In this document: piece by piece, positions 29,335 to 38,955 of the stretch
How the letters are laid out: each line of letters begins with the position of its first letter
Position numbering within the stretch: position 1 is the stretch's first letter
Origin: Flavobacteriales bacterium
GTDB taxonomy: Bacteria > Bacteroidota > Bacteroidia > JACJYZ01
DNA: 42,271 nt
Reading direction: 5' to 3'
Assembly (NCBI GenBank): GCA_020435415.1
Contig: JAGQZQ010000019.1
Location: 1 to 42,271, forward strand
Program-made: the position numbers and the translations under genes
The notes under the pieces: model-generated
What the model saw: only the letters and a program-made list of their open reading frames with translations
Told to the model about the DNA's origin: nothing
Database searches by the model: none

Positions 29335-32232
29335 ATGAGTGGAAGTTCTAATCCTTTCAGTAAAAGACGTGTATTCTATACACTGACTGCATTCTTATTG
29401 ACCCTTTTCAATTTGAAAGCTCAATTGGTGGTGAACAATAATCTGACACCAGTCCAAATGGCAAACCAAATTGTAGGACAGGGCTTCGATGTGAAGAATG
29501 TGGTTCTTAACTGCCCTCAGGGAGCCATTGGTCTCTTTGATGCGACAGCGACCACCATGGCTATTCGTACAGGTATACTTCTTACCACCGGTTCTACCCA
29601 AACAGCGAGGGGCCCCAATAACAATGTAAGTGCTGGGGTAAATAATGGTACGGCAGGCGATAACCAGTTGGATGCACTCGCCGGGCAAACGACCTACGAT
29701 GCATGCGTGCTTGAATTTGACCTCGTTCCATATTGTGATACCCTTAGAATCAACTATGCTTTCGGGTCCGAGGAATATCCTGAATTCGTAGGAAGGGAGT
29801 TTAACGATGTGTTTGCCTTCTACGTTAGCGGACCTGGAATTGTGGGTGCGCAGAATATCGCGGTTATTCCCGGACAAGGTCTTCCGATCAACATCAATAA
29901 TATTAATCAGAATGTAAATGCTAACCTGTACGTAAATAACAATAACGGTACAGGAATCCAATATGACGGCTATACCTGGCCTCTTACCGGTAAGATTGCG
30001 GTAATTCCCTGTGAGACTTATCACCTGAAAATTGCCATTGCCGACGTAGAAGACGGTATTTTCGATTCGGGCATATTCATTGAATCCAAGTCGGTTGAGT
30101 GTACACCTATTGTATTTAACGAGATTGGAGCCAACAGGGATGGGGTAGAAGGCTGTACCCCAGGTGCATTTACTTTCTGCCGTACAGGTGAGATAAACTT
30201 GCCATTGACCGTGAACTATGAAATCAGAGGGACTGCAACCAATGGTGTAGATTATCAGACCATTCCTAATAATGTGACTATTCCTGCAGGTCAATCCTGC
30301 GCCGAAGTTATTATTGACCCTATCTTTGATGGTACCCTGGAACCAGGTGAGTATGTTGAAATCGTTTATCAACGCGGGAATTGCCCGATTTTTGATACCA
30401 TCCGGATCAATATTTCAGATCCTGCTTCCATTGATGCCGGCCCGGATGTAACCATTTGTTCCGGAGGGCAGATACAGATAGGGAATATACTTGATCCCAC
30501 GTATACCTACGCCTGGACGCCAACCGGAGGCATTACGGATCCGACCCTGTCAAATCCTGTAATTTCAATATCAGTGGCGTCAACCACTCCGGTAACCTAT
30601 ACGTATGTCCTGCAGGCAACCTCGCCCGACGGATGTGTGTTGACCGACAGCATTAGGGTGAATGTGATGCCACCGCCGGATGTGAACTTCAACTTCACGC
30701 CGGCATGTACCAATCAACCAACCATGTTCACGGATCTTTCCGCTTCCAGTGGAGGAAATATCACCGGATGGCTCTGGGATTTTGGAGATAATTTCTTCGA
30801 TACGATTGCCAATCCCCAGCACACCTATAATATGCCAGGTACTTATACCATTACTCTCACAGCAACAGATGAGAATGGGTGTACCGCCCAAACCGATCAG
30901 ACGATGCAGATATGGGCGCTTCCGGTTGCCAATTTCTCTGTCAACGAACCATGTGTGGATGACACCTCTTTTTTCCTGAACCTTACAACGATTGCAGATC
31001 CGAATGATAATCTGTCACAGTCCGTATGGGACTTTGGAGATGGAACACCGACACTGAATTCACCAAATCCATCTCATGTTTACAAGCTGGCGGGCACCTA
31101 TTTTGTTACCCTTACCGTAACAACCGCAAACGGATGCAGCAATACTGTTAAGAAGGCTGTGATTATTCAGCCCAAGCCAACGGCGCAGATGTATGTTGAT
31201 GATATATGCCAGAACGTAGCGGCAAAAATTTTCAACCGATCGCTAGGCATAACCGGTGGTAACTGGGTATGGGACTTTGGAGATGGATCTACCTCAGATT
31301 CGCTGAATCCAACCCATTTTTATGATACCGACGGCCCGAAAACAATTAAGTTATGGGTGACAAGCTACTACGGATGTACGGATAGTGTCGAGCAAACAAT
31401 TAATGTCTATCCGATGCCTGAACCCAAGTTTTTCCTTGATAGCATTGCAGGCTGTTCACCTTTGTGTCTTGATTTCAGCGATCAGACAGATGAGGGGCAG
31501 GCCCAGATCGAACAATGGGCCTGGTTGTTTGGAAACCATGTGGAAGTGGGGAAGGATGTTCGTTACTGTTTTTATGAAGACGGTTATTTTTCTCCGGGCT
31601 TGATGATTGTTACCTCTGACGGTTGTTCGGATACCGTATTCAGGCAAAACCTAATCACCGTTTACCCCAAACCAACCGCCGGCTTCAATATGTCACCCCG
31701 TGTGGTGGATGATATCAATCCGGTCGTACAGATCACGGATGAGTCCTTTGGCGGCGGAACCTGGATATGGAATTATGGGGGGGGAGATATCGATACCACC
31801 ACCACAAATACCAATCCGATCAAGACTTACAACGAACCCGGAACCTATTCAGTAGAACAGATCGTATATAATGAGTATGGTTGCGCGGACACCGCTGTTG
31901 AATATGTGGTGGTGCGTGAATTATCGTCGGTATACATCCCGAATGCTTTTACACCGGGAGGAGATGGCATCAACGAGGGCTTCATTCCCAAAGCAACAGG
32001 TATCTATTTGGAAGCGGACTTCGTAATGTACATCATGGATCGATGGGGCAATACCATTTATAAATCAACATCATTGAATGATCCCTGGGATGGAAAGGTA
32101 TACAGCAACGCCGGAAATCCGGGTGATAAAGCAGTTCAGAATGACGTATATATTTATATCGCAAGATTTACAGATAAGAACAATGGATCTATGCTCAAGC
32201 AGTTGCTGGGCAGTGTAACCGTAATCCGATGA
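29335..32232 (+). CDS. Giant secreted choice-of-anchor-L/PKD protein with T9SS type B (gliding-type) tail
   Basis: This 965-residue surface protein is exported by a signal peptide (VFYTLTAFLLTLFNLKAQ). Residues about 30-225 form a choice-of-anchor-L domain (FGSEEYPEFVGREFNDVFAF, then ETYHLKIAIADVEDG). A Calx-beta-like domain follows (about 240-345). Five PKD-like repeats begin near 478, 562, 643, 727 and 809, each with a WxFG-type core and a terminal Cys. The gliding-motility-type C-terminal domain (YIPNAFTPGGDGINE to the end) spans about 864-965 and should direct T9SS secretion. The ATG at 29335 is preferred to the adjacent GTG at 29332. A G8 run (31777-31784) lies in the fifth PKD repeat. 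The stop overlaps the next gene by 4 bases. Confidence 0.9.
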   Translation: MSGSSNPFSKRRVFYTLTAFLLTLFNLKAQLVVNNNLTPVQMANQIVGQGFDVKNVVLNCPQGAIGLFDATATTMAIRTGILLTTGSTQTARGPNNNVSAGVNNGTAGDNQLDALAGQTTYDACVLEFDLVPYCDTLRINYAFGSEEYPEFVGREFNDVFAFYVSGPGIVGAQNIAVIPGQGLPININNINQNVNANLYVNNNNGTGIQYDGYTWPLTGKIAVIPCETYHLKIAIADVEDGIFDSGIFIESKSVECTPIVFNEIGANRDGVEGCTPGAFTFCRTGEINLPLTVNYEIRGTATNGVDYQTIPNNVTIPAGQSCAEVIIDPIFDGTLEPGEYVEIVYQRGNCPIFDTIRINISDPASIDAGPDVTICSGGQIQIGNILDPTYTYAWTPTGGITDPTLSNPVISISVASTTPVTYTYVLQATSPDGCVLTDSIRVNVMPPPDVNFNFTPACTNQPTMFTDLSASSGGNITGWLWDFGDNFFDTIANPQHTYNMPGTYTITLTATDENGCTAQTDQTMQIWALPVANFSVNEPCVDDTSFFLNLTTIADPNDNLSQSVWDFGDGTPTLNSPNPSHVYKLAGTYFVTLTVTTANGCSNTVKKAVIIQPKPTAQMYVDDICQNVAAKIFNRSLGITGGNWVWDFGDGSTSDSLNPTHFYDTDGPKTIKLWVTSYYGCTDSVEQTINVYPMPEPKFFLDSIAGCSPLCLDFSDQTDEGQAQIEQWAWLFGNHVEVGKDVRYCFYEDGYFSPGLMIVTSDGCSDTVFRQNLITVYPKPTAGFNMSPRVVDDINPVVQITDESFGGGTWIWNYGGGDIDTTTTNTNPIKTYNEPGTYSVEQIVYNEYGCADTAVEYVVVRELSSVYIPNAFTPGGDGINEGFIPKATGIYLEADFVMYIMDRWGNTIYKSTSLNDPWDGKVYSNAGNPGDKAVQNDVYIYIARFTDKNNGSMLKQLLGSVTVIR
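31777..31784 (+). repeat. G8 homopolymer inside a surface-protein gene
   Basis: Eight consecutive G encode part of NYGGGD in the fifth PKD repeat, at residue 815. Change by one base would shift the frame before the T9SS sorting domain. No other G run of this length is obvious in the window. Confidence 0.9.
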
Positions 32233-35168
32233 CTATGGTCGCCTACATAAAAGGATGGATTGCCCCCGTGGTACTGTGTGTACTGCTGATGTCTACAGTT
32301 ATATCAGTGAAAGTTCAGGCACAGACCAAACCGCCTTCAACATGTGAAAACCTGGACTTCAGCAGGCGCGATTTCACAGGATGGGTGGGGCGAACGACGG
32401 TTTATAAGTCAGATCACCCGGACGCGAATAACTGTCCGCAGGCAGGAAGACCGAATGTGAACTGTCCCGATGGCACCGGGCCAGCATGTAACGGGGCATG
32501 CTACTCTGTTCCAGGTTTCCAGTTTCCTTTACCTAATGCATGCTTTGCTTGTCTCAATCCTCCAATGAACCAACCTGGTGATTTTTATAATACGATAGGT
32601 ATTTTCCCAGGAAGGCATACCATTATTACCAACTCCCAGCCTGACCCGTTTACCTGCAATAATGTAATGACCCTACCTCCGGGTGAGAATCAGTGTGTGC
32701 GTCTAGGGAATGGAGGAAGGGGACCTTGGGGTACAGGAGTGGGGTGGGAGATAGACTACCTCAGTTACTCATTCGTTGTCGGAACCGATAATCAACTGCT
32801 CACCTATAAATATGCCGTGGTGCTACAGGATCCGCTTCGTGATCCGAACAATCCCCCTCATTCAGACAGCATCCGTCCCCGCTTCAATGTTTTTATTACT
32901 AACGACCTTACAGGCGAACTCATTGACCCGACATGCGGCGCTTTCGAGGTTATCTATGATACTACACTCACAGGTTTCAGGGAGTGCTCCTACAACCAGG
33001 TCACCAGTTTTGGAGGTAATCCTTTGTCATCCGTTGGAACGGCATATCGTGCATGGACCACCGTAGGCGTGGATCTCAGATCTTATGTGGGTGTTCCGAT
33101 CACCATCACCTTCAATACGTGGGATTGCGGATGGGGAGGTCACTTCGGTTATGCCTATGTAACGGCCAGATGTGATTCATTGGGACTGACCGTTCAAAAC
33201 TGCACACCGGGCGGTACGGTGACCATTTCTGCACCTGAAGGATTCGCTTATGATTGGTTTAATGGTGAAAGTACACGCACCATCCTTGTAGATAATGTGA
33301 GTCCCGGAGACTCTGTATGGGTAACCCTTACGAGCCGTAACGGTTGTAAGACCGACCTGGGTGCGATTATCAGTCCTACACAAACCAATGCCATCTTTAC
33401 TGCACAGCCTTCTCCTATTTGCGAAGGAGATACGGTTTTCTTTGATGAAAGCTCATACAGTATATTCCTGGGCAACGGAGATACGGTGGACATCCAAACC
33501 TACCAATGGGATTTCGGCGACAGCGGAACCGATAATGTTCAGGATCCTTACCATATCTACACCACAGCCGGAACCTATGAGCCTACCCTTATCGTTTATA
33601 CCGATGAAGGATGTTTGGACACGGCAAAAGCCATTATACAGGTAGACCCAATGCCGGTTGCAGATTTCGTGGCGCCGATTGTTTGTGCCGGTGCAGAGAC
33701 CGAGTTTACGGATAATTCCGTCATAGGGACTGGGACCATTACATCTTATTCCTGGAACTTTGGTCATAATAATGCGACATCTACCTCTCAAAACCCAACA
33801 TATACGTATCCGGGTCCCGGAACCTATACGGTCACACTGGATGTAAGCAGTCAAACAGGATGTCCGGCCACCGTAACAAAAACGGTGGAGGTAGTGCCGG
33901 CGCCGGTTGCTGACATCTCCGGCTATGATGTTTGTCTGGGCGATACCGTATACTTTACCAATAACTCTTATCCGACGAATCCTAATGATCCCCTGGTGGG
34001 TTGGACCTGGAGTTTCGGTGACAAAACTTCCTTCCAGAACGCACCGAACCCTGCCCACATTTACCAAAGCACGGGAACATTTGATGTGAAACTCACGGTG
34101 GTAACACAGGCCGGATGTACGGATGATACCATCATCAAGGTCAACGTTTATCCGCCTCCTGTAGCCAACTTCTCAACCGGTCCGGTTTGTGTAGGCAGTG
34201 CTACAAACTTTACGGACCTGTCTTCTTCCACAGGTGTCCTGTCCAACTGCGTATGGGATTTCGGAGATGGAACGGTTGTAAACGGATGCGGAGATCAGGA
34301 CCACATTTATGGCAGCGCCGGTGTGTATACCGTTAAGCTTTTTGTAGCAGAAGCATCCGGATGTTCTGATTCAATTGTACAATCGGTCATGGTAAATCCG
34401 GAGCCAATCATCTGCTTCACAGACTCGTTGAAGGGGTGTGTGCCGCTGATTGTGGATTTTGCAGACTGCTCTTCTTATGGTGGTTCATGTTTGTGGGACT
34501 TCGGTGACGGTTCAGCGGCCTCCACCGATTGCCAGCCTACACATCAATTCACCGAGCCGGGATGCTATGATATTTCGCTCACCGTTACTTCTCCATCGGG
34601 TTGTAAAAAGTCATTGACCAAGCCCTGTTATGTTGAGGGGTATCCATGGCCGAATGCCGCTTTTGATGCTGATCCCATCAAGGTGAGCATCATTAACCCG
34701 GTAATCAATTTCACTGATAAATCTACGGCTGGTGTGAAATGGAACTGGTTCTTCGGTGATGGAGATACCGCCGCCATCCAGCATCCCAACCACACCTACA
34801 GGGAAGTGGGGGAGTATAACGTGGTGCTGGCCATGGAAAACCAATACGGCTGCAAGGATACTGTTTACAAAAAAGTCATTGTAGAACCTATATCTTCTAT
34901 CTATGTACCAAACGTATTCAGCCCGAATGGAGATGGTGTTAATGATTTCTTTAAGATCGAGTATGAAGGCTTCTGTGAAGTTGAGATGTTTATTTTCGAC
35001 CGTTGGGGAAATGAAATATTCCAGACCAGTTCATTCGAAGGTTGGAACGGTAAAGCCAATGGAGGAGATAAAATTGCACAGGAAGATGTGTACGTGTGGT
35101 TGATTCGGGCTATAGACTGTTCCGGTGAACGCTGGAGACGGGTAGGGCAGGTCACCCTCGTACGATAG
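32229..35168 (+). CDS. Giant secreted PKD-array protein with T9SS type B (gliding-type) tail
   Basis: This 979-residue paralogous partner of the preceding gene starts within its stop (ATGA overlap). A signal peptide runs to VKVQAQ. Residues about 35-320 form a cysteine-rich region ending in a lectin/jelly-roll-like part (FNTWDCGWGGHFGYAYV); I cannot assign it firmly. An Ig-like segment follows (about 325-385), then six PKD repeats beginning near 424, 507, 591, 672, 753 and 837 (WDFGDGT and similar). The gliding-type C-terminal domain (YVPNVFSPNGDGVND to the end) spans about 889-979. Both proteins probably share regulation and may act together in adhesion or motility. A strong terminator follows at 35195. 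Confidence 0.9.
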   Translation: MTMVAYIKGWIAPVVLCVLLMSTVISVKVQAQTKPPSTCENLDFSRRDFTGWVGRTTVYKSDHPDANNCPQAGRPNVNCPDGTGPACNGACYSVPGFQFPLPNACFACLNPPMNQPGDFYNTIGIFPGRHTIITNSQPDPFTCNNVMTLPPGENQCVRLGNGGRGPWGTGVGWEIDYLSYSFVVGTDNQLLTYKYAVVLQDPLRDPNNPPHSDSIRPRFNVFITNDLTGELIDPTCGAFEVIYDTTLTGFRECSYNQVTSFGGNPLSSVGTAYRAWTTVGVDLRSYVGVPITITFNTWDCGWGGHFGYAYVTARCDSLGLTVQNCTPGGTVTISAPEGFAYDWFNGESTRTILVDNVSPGDSVWVTLTSRNGCKTDLGAIISPTQTNAIFTAQPSPICEGDTVFFDESSYSIFLGNGDTVDIQTYQWDFGDSGTDNVQDPYHIYTTAGTYEPTLIVYTDEGCLDTAKAIIQVDPMPVADFVAPIVCAGAETEFTDNSVIGTGTITSYSWNFGHNNATSTSQNPTYTYPGPGTYTVTLDVSSQTGCPATVTKTVEVVPAPVADISGYDVCLGDTVYFTNNSYPTNPNDPLVGWTWSFGDKTSFQNAPNPAHIYQSTGTFDVKLTVVTQAGCTDDTIIKVNVYPPPVANFSTGPVCVGSATNFTDLSSSTGVLSNCVWDFGDGTVVNGCGDQDHIYGSAGVYTVKLFVAEASGCSDSIVQSVMVNPEPIICFTDSLKGCVPLIVDFADCSSYGGSCLWDFGDGSAASTDCQPTHQFTEPGCYDISLTVTSPSGCKKSLTKPCYVEGYPWPNAAFDADPIKVSIINPVINFTDKSTAGVKWNWFFGDGDTAAIQHPNHTYREVGEYNVVLAMENQYGCKDTVYKKVIVEPISSIYVPNVFSPNGDGVNDFFKIEYEGFCEVEMFIFDRWGNEIFQTSSFEGWNGKANGGDKIAQEDVYVWLIRAIDCSGERWRRVGQVTLVR

Positions 35169-35194
35169 GGCCAATTGAAATCTTAAAATTTATA

Positions 35195-35227
35195 AAATCC
35201 GGGTAGAGCATCTGCCCGGATTTTTTT
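35195..35227 (+). terminator. Terminator of the PKD-protein operon
   Basis: AAATCCGGG (35195-35203) pairs with CCCGGATTT (35215-35223), with extra AGA/TCT pairing inside, followed by a T run to 35227. It separates the operon from the protease gene. Confidence 0.9.
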
Positions 35228-35258
35228 ACGTTTGATCGGCCTCTAAAACCATTTTCTT

Positions 35259-38200
35259 ATGTCTGCTCCCAAGCTATTCAGCATGCTCGTGCTATGTACT
35301 GGTACCATGCTTTCATTCGCCCAGCAATCTTCTCCGGAAACCCCGGAAAATCTACCCAAACTACAAGTTGATCAGAACGGCTGGTTAAAGGTTACTCCTG
35401 ATCAACACCTGACCAACGGTCAATTTATTGAAGTGTTTACACAACATGCCGAACTAGGGAAAGAGGTCGGGTTTGAGCTTCAAAAACATTTTGATGACAA
35501 CATCGGTATGACACACGACCGATATACGCAAACATATTCGGGGGTTCAGGTTTTTGATGCCGAACTGACCGTTCATTCACAAAACGGACTTGCCCGTTCC
35601 GCCAACGGAAAGTGGGTCGCCGGTCTTTCCCTTGATGTGCAACCTGCTGTTTCATCCATAACTGCAGTGGCAACCGCCATGCAACGGGCAAATGCACATG
35701 TATATATGTGGGAAGATAAGAACGCGGAAACCTTATTGAAACGGTTGCGCAACGATCCGGATGCAACCTATTACCCCAAAGCGGAACTGGTGATCATTGA
35801 TCCCACATTTTCCGGTATACCTTCTGCATATAAACTGGCCTGGCAGATCGACATCTTCTCGGTTGAGCCGCTGAGCCGCCAATGGTATTTTGTTGACGCG
35901 TCATCCGGTGAAGTGCTGATGACCCTGGATCAGATTCACACCGATAATGCCTTCGGCACCGCTGCAACAATGTACAACGATACCGTCAGCATTGTAACAG
36001 ACTCCCTGGCGCCGGATTCATTTCGCCTCCGGGAAGTTCGTGATGGTGTTCGTATCGAAACCTATGATATGAACAAAGGAATTTTTTACGGAGATGCGGT
36101 GGATTTTACCGACGACGACAATTTCTGGGACAACTTCAATTCACAGCATGATGAAGCGGCTACAGACGGACACTGGGGCGGTGAGGTAACACATGATTAC
36201 TACCTTCAATACCATGGCCGGAACAGTTTTGATAATCTCGGTTCCCCCATGTTGTCTTTTCTCCATTTTCGCGACAAGTACCAGAATGCTTTCTGGAACG
36301 GTGAGTTTATGACCTATGGAGATGGGGCGGGTAATTCAAAACCCTTCGTTGCACTGGATGTTTGCGGGCATGAATTTACCCACGGTGTTACGCAGTTTTC
36401 CGCCGGTCTTATCTATAAGAATGAATCAGGCGCACTGAATGAATCATTCAGCGATATATTCGGATATATGGTTGAATGGATGGGAGACAGCAGCAGTGTG
36501 AACTGGGATGTGGGCGAGGATATTGGTGCCCTTCGTGACATGGCGGAGCCACATCGCTTTGCAAATCCGGATACATACAAGGGAAACTACTGGTATACGG
36601 CTTCAGATGACAATGGAGGTGTGCATTATAACAGTGGCGTTCAGAACTTCTGGTTCTATCTGTTAACGGATGGTGATTCCGGGGTGAACGACAACGGAGA
36701 TGCATATACCGTCAATGGCATCGGCAGGCATAAGGCTGCTGCCATTGCCTACCGGAACCTCACCGTATATCTGACAAAATCATCTACATATGCCGATGCC
36801 CGTCAGGGTTCTATCTGGGCCGCTGAAGATTTATTCGGTACCTGTTCAGATGAAATGAAGCAAACCGCAATGGCCTGGTATGCAGTAGGTGTAGGAGACT
36901 CCTTGTCAGAGTTGGATGCAGGCGTTTTGAAATTAGAAACGGAACATCCTTCATGCGGACTCACGGCCAATGAAAATTTAAGTATATATATTAAAAATAC
37001 CGGCTGTCAGGATGTGGCTTCCGGTGATACCATCACCACATCGTACAAAGTGAATTCGGGTACGGTGCATACAGATACCATTGTGCTGACCACACCGCTG
37101 CCTGCGGGAGATACCATCATTCATACATTTTCGCAGTCCGCCAATCTGGTTACCGCGGGAACTTATGCTGTGAAATGCTGGGTGACTATGGCTAATGACC
37201 AGAATATTTCAAATGATACGATCAACGTTAATGTGCTAAAGATTGCGTACCAGAACACGGATCTTGGGGTGACCGAGATTATTAGCCCATCTTCGAGTTG
37301 CCTCCTTGGCAATTCCGAAGATGTAGTGGTTACATTGCAATACCTCGGGTGCGACACATTACCCTCCGGCAGTTCTATTCCGTTGGCCTATAGAAGCAAT
37401 GGAGGAACAGCCATCAGGGATACCCTGGTGCTCGGAACAGACCTTCCATCCAAAGGAAAGGTCAGTCATACTTTCTCAACAAAACTTTCGCTGACCGGCT
37501 CGCGGACGTTCCTGCTTGATGCCTGGACAGAATATCCGGGAGATAATAATGCCGTAAACGACTCTGTGACGGATGTACTGGTTATCCGCCCGACTTACCT
37601 GACGGATGCGCGCATCACCTTTGAAGATCCCATCGCTGCTATTGACTCGTTTTATTCGGTGAACATGCCCAGAACAAGGGGGTGCATATCTGACACCTCC
37701 GCTGCAGCAGGAAATTATGCTTACCAGATCAGCGGATCCGTTTATAATTCCATCCGTTTTACGTACGGTTATAAAAAACCAACAGATCTGAACTCATGGA
37801 CGGTAAATGATGACTATCGCGGAGAACTCTGCCTGTGTATTGATGCCAGTAGCTGGAGCACAGCACACCTGACATTCGACCTCAGGCAGACTTACAACGG
37901 GATATACAGTACGGAAGCCGGCGGTCCCTTTCCATTTACAAGTAACCTGAGGGTCATGGTCAACGGAAGTCAGATCGGGGATCAGTATAATCCCGTCACC
38001 AAAACATCAGATGCATTCACATTTCATCACGTGGATTTAAGTGCTTATGCTGGTAACAAGTTTGAAGTGTGTTTTGAAACGAAGAATTATGAAGGCCGTG
38101 AGTCAGAAAAGTACCCCGCACTTTATGTGGGTGACAATGCCTTTATTGATAACATCAATGTGGTAGAGACCGTCAATGTCGGCGTGAATGAACCGGGCGA

Positions 38201-38459
38201 TGCAAATGAATGGCCATGGGGTATTTATCCGAATCCGAGTGAAGGGGTATTTGATGTATGGGTCAATTCAGCGAATGCAGATGATGTGACCGTAGAGGTT
38301 AGCAATATTATTGGTCAGTTTATCGAAAGTCGGCCAATGAAAATAAAACCCGGGATGAACCAGGTGAGATTTGCCGGTGATCATTGGAAACCGGGCTGGT
38401 ATCTGGTGACTTTGCGTACCGGAGAAGGCATCCAGGTCCAGAAAATCCTTGTGTATTGA
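35259..38459 (+). CDS. Secreted M4 (thermolysin-type) zinc metalloprotease with T9SS type A tail
   Basis: The 1066-residue preproprotein has a signal peptide (LFSMLVLCTGTMLSFAQ) and an FTP/PepSY propeptide (about 30-225). The M4 catalytic domain follows (about 230-560). Zinc ligands are His371 and His375 in HEFTH and Glu395 in GALNESFSD, with Glu372 catalytic. DNGGVHYNSGVQNFWFYL carries the second active-site His. Two CARDB-like beta domains follow (about 570-675 and 680-785, LSIYIKNTGCQDV and VVTLQYLGCDTL), then a jelly-roll-like domain, and last a type A sorting domain (YPNPSEGVFDVWV to KILVY). It is a likely nutrient-scavenging or surface-processing protease. It stands alone after a terminator. 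Confidence 0.95.
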   Translation: MSAPKLFSMLVLCTGTMLSFAQQSSPETPENLPKLQVDQNGWLKVTPDQHLTNGQFIEVFTQHAELGKEVGFELQKHFDDNIGMTHDRYTQTYSGVQVFDAELTVHSQNGLARSANGKWVAGLSLDVQPAVSSITAVATAMQRANAHVYMWEDKNAETLLKRLRNDPDATYYPKAELVIIDPTFSGIPSAYKLAWQIDIFSVEPLSRQWYFVDASSGEVLMTLDQIHTDNAFGTAATMYNDTVSIVTDSLAPDSFRLREVRDGVRIETYDMNKGIFYGDAVDFTDDDNFWDNFNSQHDEAATDGHWGGEVTHDYYLQYHGRNSFDNLGSPMLSFLHFRDKYQNAFWNGEFMTYGDGAGNSKPFVALDVCGHEFTHGVTQFSAGLIYKNESGALNESFSDIFGYMVEWMGDSSSVNWDVGEDIGALRDMAEPHRFANPDTYKGNYWYTASDDNGGVHYNSGVQNFWFYLLTDGDSGVNDNGDAYTVNGIGRHKAAAIAYRNLTVYLTKSSTYADARQGSIWAAEDLFGTCSDEMKQTAMAWYAVGVGDSLSELDAGVLKLETEHPSCGLTANENLSIYIKNTGCQDVASGDTITTSYKVNSGTVHTDTIVLTTPLPAGDTIIHTFSQSANLVTAGTYAVKCWVTMANDQNISNDTINVNVLKIAYQNTDLGVTEIISPSSSCLLGNSEDVVVTLQYLGCDTLPSGSSIPLAYRSNGGTAIRDTLVLGTDLPSKGKVSHTFSTKLSLTGSRTFLLDAWTEYPGDNNAVNDSVTDVLVIRPTYLTDARITFEDPIAAIDSFYSVNMPRTRGCISDTSAAAGNYAYQISGSVYNSIRFTYGYKKPTDLNSWTVNDDYRGELCLCIDASSWSTAHLTFDLRQTYNGIYSTEAGGPFPFTSNLRVMVNGSQIGDQYNPVTKTSDAFTFHHVDLSAYAGNKFEVCFETKNYEGRESEKYPALYVGDNAFIDNINVVETVNVGVNEPGDANEWPWGIYPNPSEGVFDVWVNSANADDVTVEVSNIIGQFIESRPMKIKPGMNQVRFAGDHWKPGWYLVTLRTGEGIQVQKILVY

Positions 38460-38474
38460 TTTGTTGAACGGGTG

Positions 38475-38906
38475 CTATCTGGTGGTAACCTCTGCCGGAA
38501 AGCTTCCGGCCTCAGAAGGGCATTTCTCGTCATACCTTACAAAGAACCGGATCCAGACCATTCTTGAAAGGTAGAATACGATGGGGAAAAACAATATGGA
38601 TGAAAGGATAATGCTGGTTACCAGCTGTAGCAGAGGGGTATCATCATCATATACCCAAGCCCAAAGTGCCCACATGATGAGAAAGAGTCCGACGTTGAGG
38701 GCATAACTCACGATCATCGCACCATACCAGAAGCCCACATCCTTTTCGTACTTCAGACCACAGGAACTGCATCGTTCATAAATTCCACCCTTATACCGGA
38801 TGAGGTTAACATATGGGTTGGCATGTGCCCAAAAAGGTCCGTTATGGCATCTCGGGCATCTATTGCGAAGTATACCCAGGATAATATTGCTGCGCTTGAA
38901 CTTCAT
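38475..38906 (-). CDS. DUF983 membrane protein with zinc ribbon
   Basis: This 143-residue member of the DUF983 family has an N-terminal four-cysteine zinc ribbon (NRCPRCHNGPF and ERCSSCGLKY), followed by the family segment KDVGFWYGAMIVSYA and two transmembrane helices (about 60-85 and 93-115). The family is common in Bacteroidota and Alphaproteobacteria and has no established function. It is divergent from the Ig/PKD protein gene with 49 bases between the starts, and convergent with the protease gene with 15 bases between the stops. The ATG at 38906 is the only sensible start. Confidence 0.88.
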   Translation of the reverse strand: MKFKRSNIILGILRNRCPRCHNGPFWAHANPYVNLIRYKGGIYERCSSCGLKYEKDVGFWYGAMIVSYALNVGLFLIMWALWAWVYDDDTPLLQLVTSIILSSILFFPIVFYLSRMVWIRFFVRYDEKCPSEAGSFPAEVTTR

Positions 38907-38943
38907 AAATCGCGTGCAATTTACAGGAATAACCTCAATATTT

Positions 38944-38951
38944 TATCTTTA
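38944..38951 (+). promoter_or_regulatory. -7-like promoter box of the Ig/PKD protein gene, leaderless spacing
   Basis: TATCTTTA differs from TAnnTTTG only in the last base and ends 4 bases before the ATG at 38956, the same distance as at glmM and the GT2 gene. Confidence 0.4.
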
Positions 38952-38955
38952 ACGG

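Noticed and set aside
29395-30372. 325-codon open frame antisense to the choice-of-anchor-L gene
   Set aside because: Long antisense frames are expected opposite this codon usage; there is no signal peptide or motif, and the sense gene is well supported.
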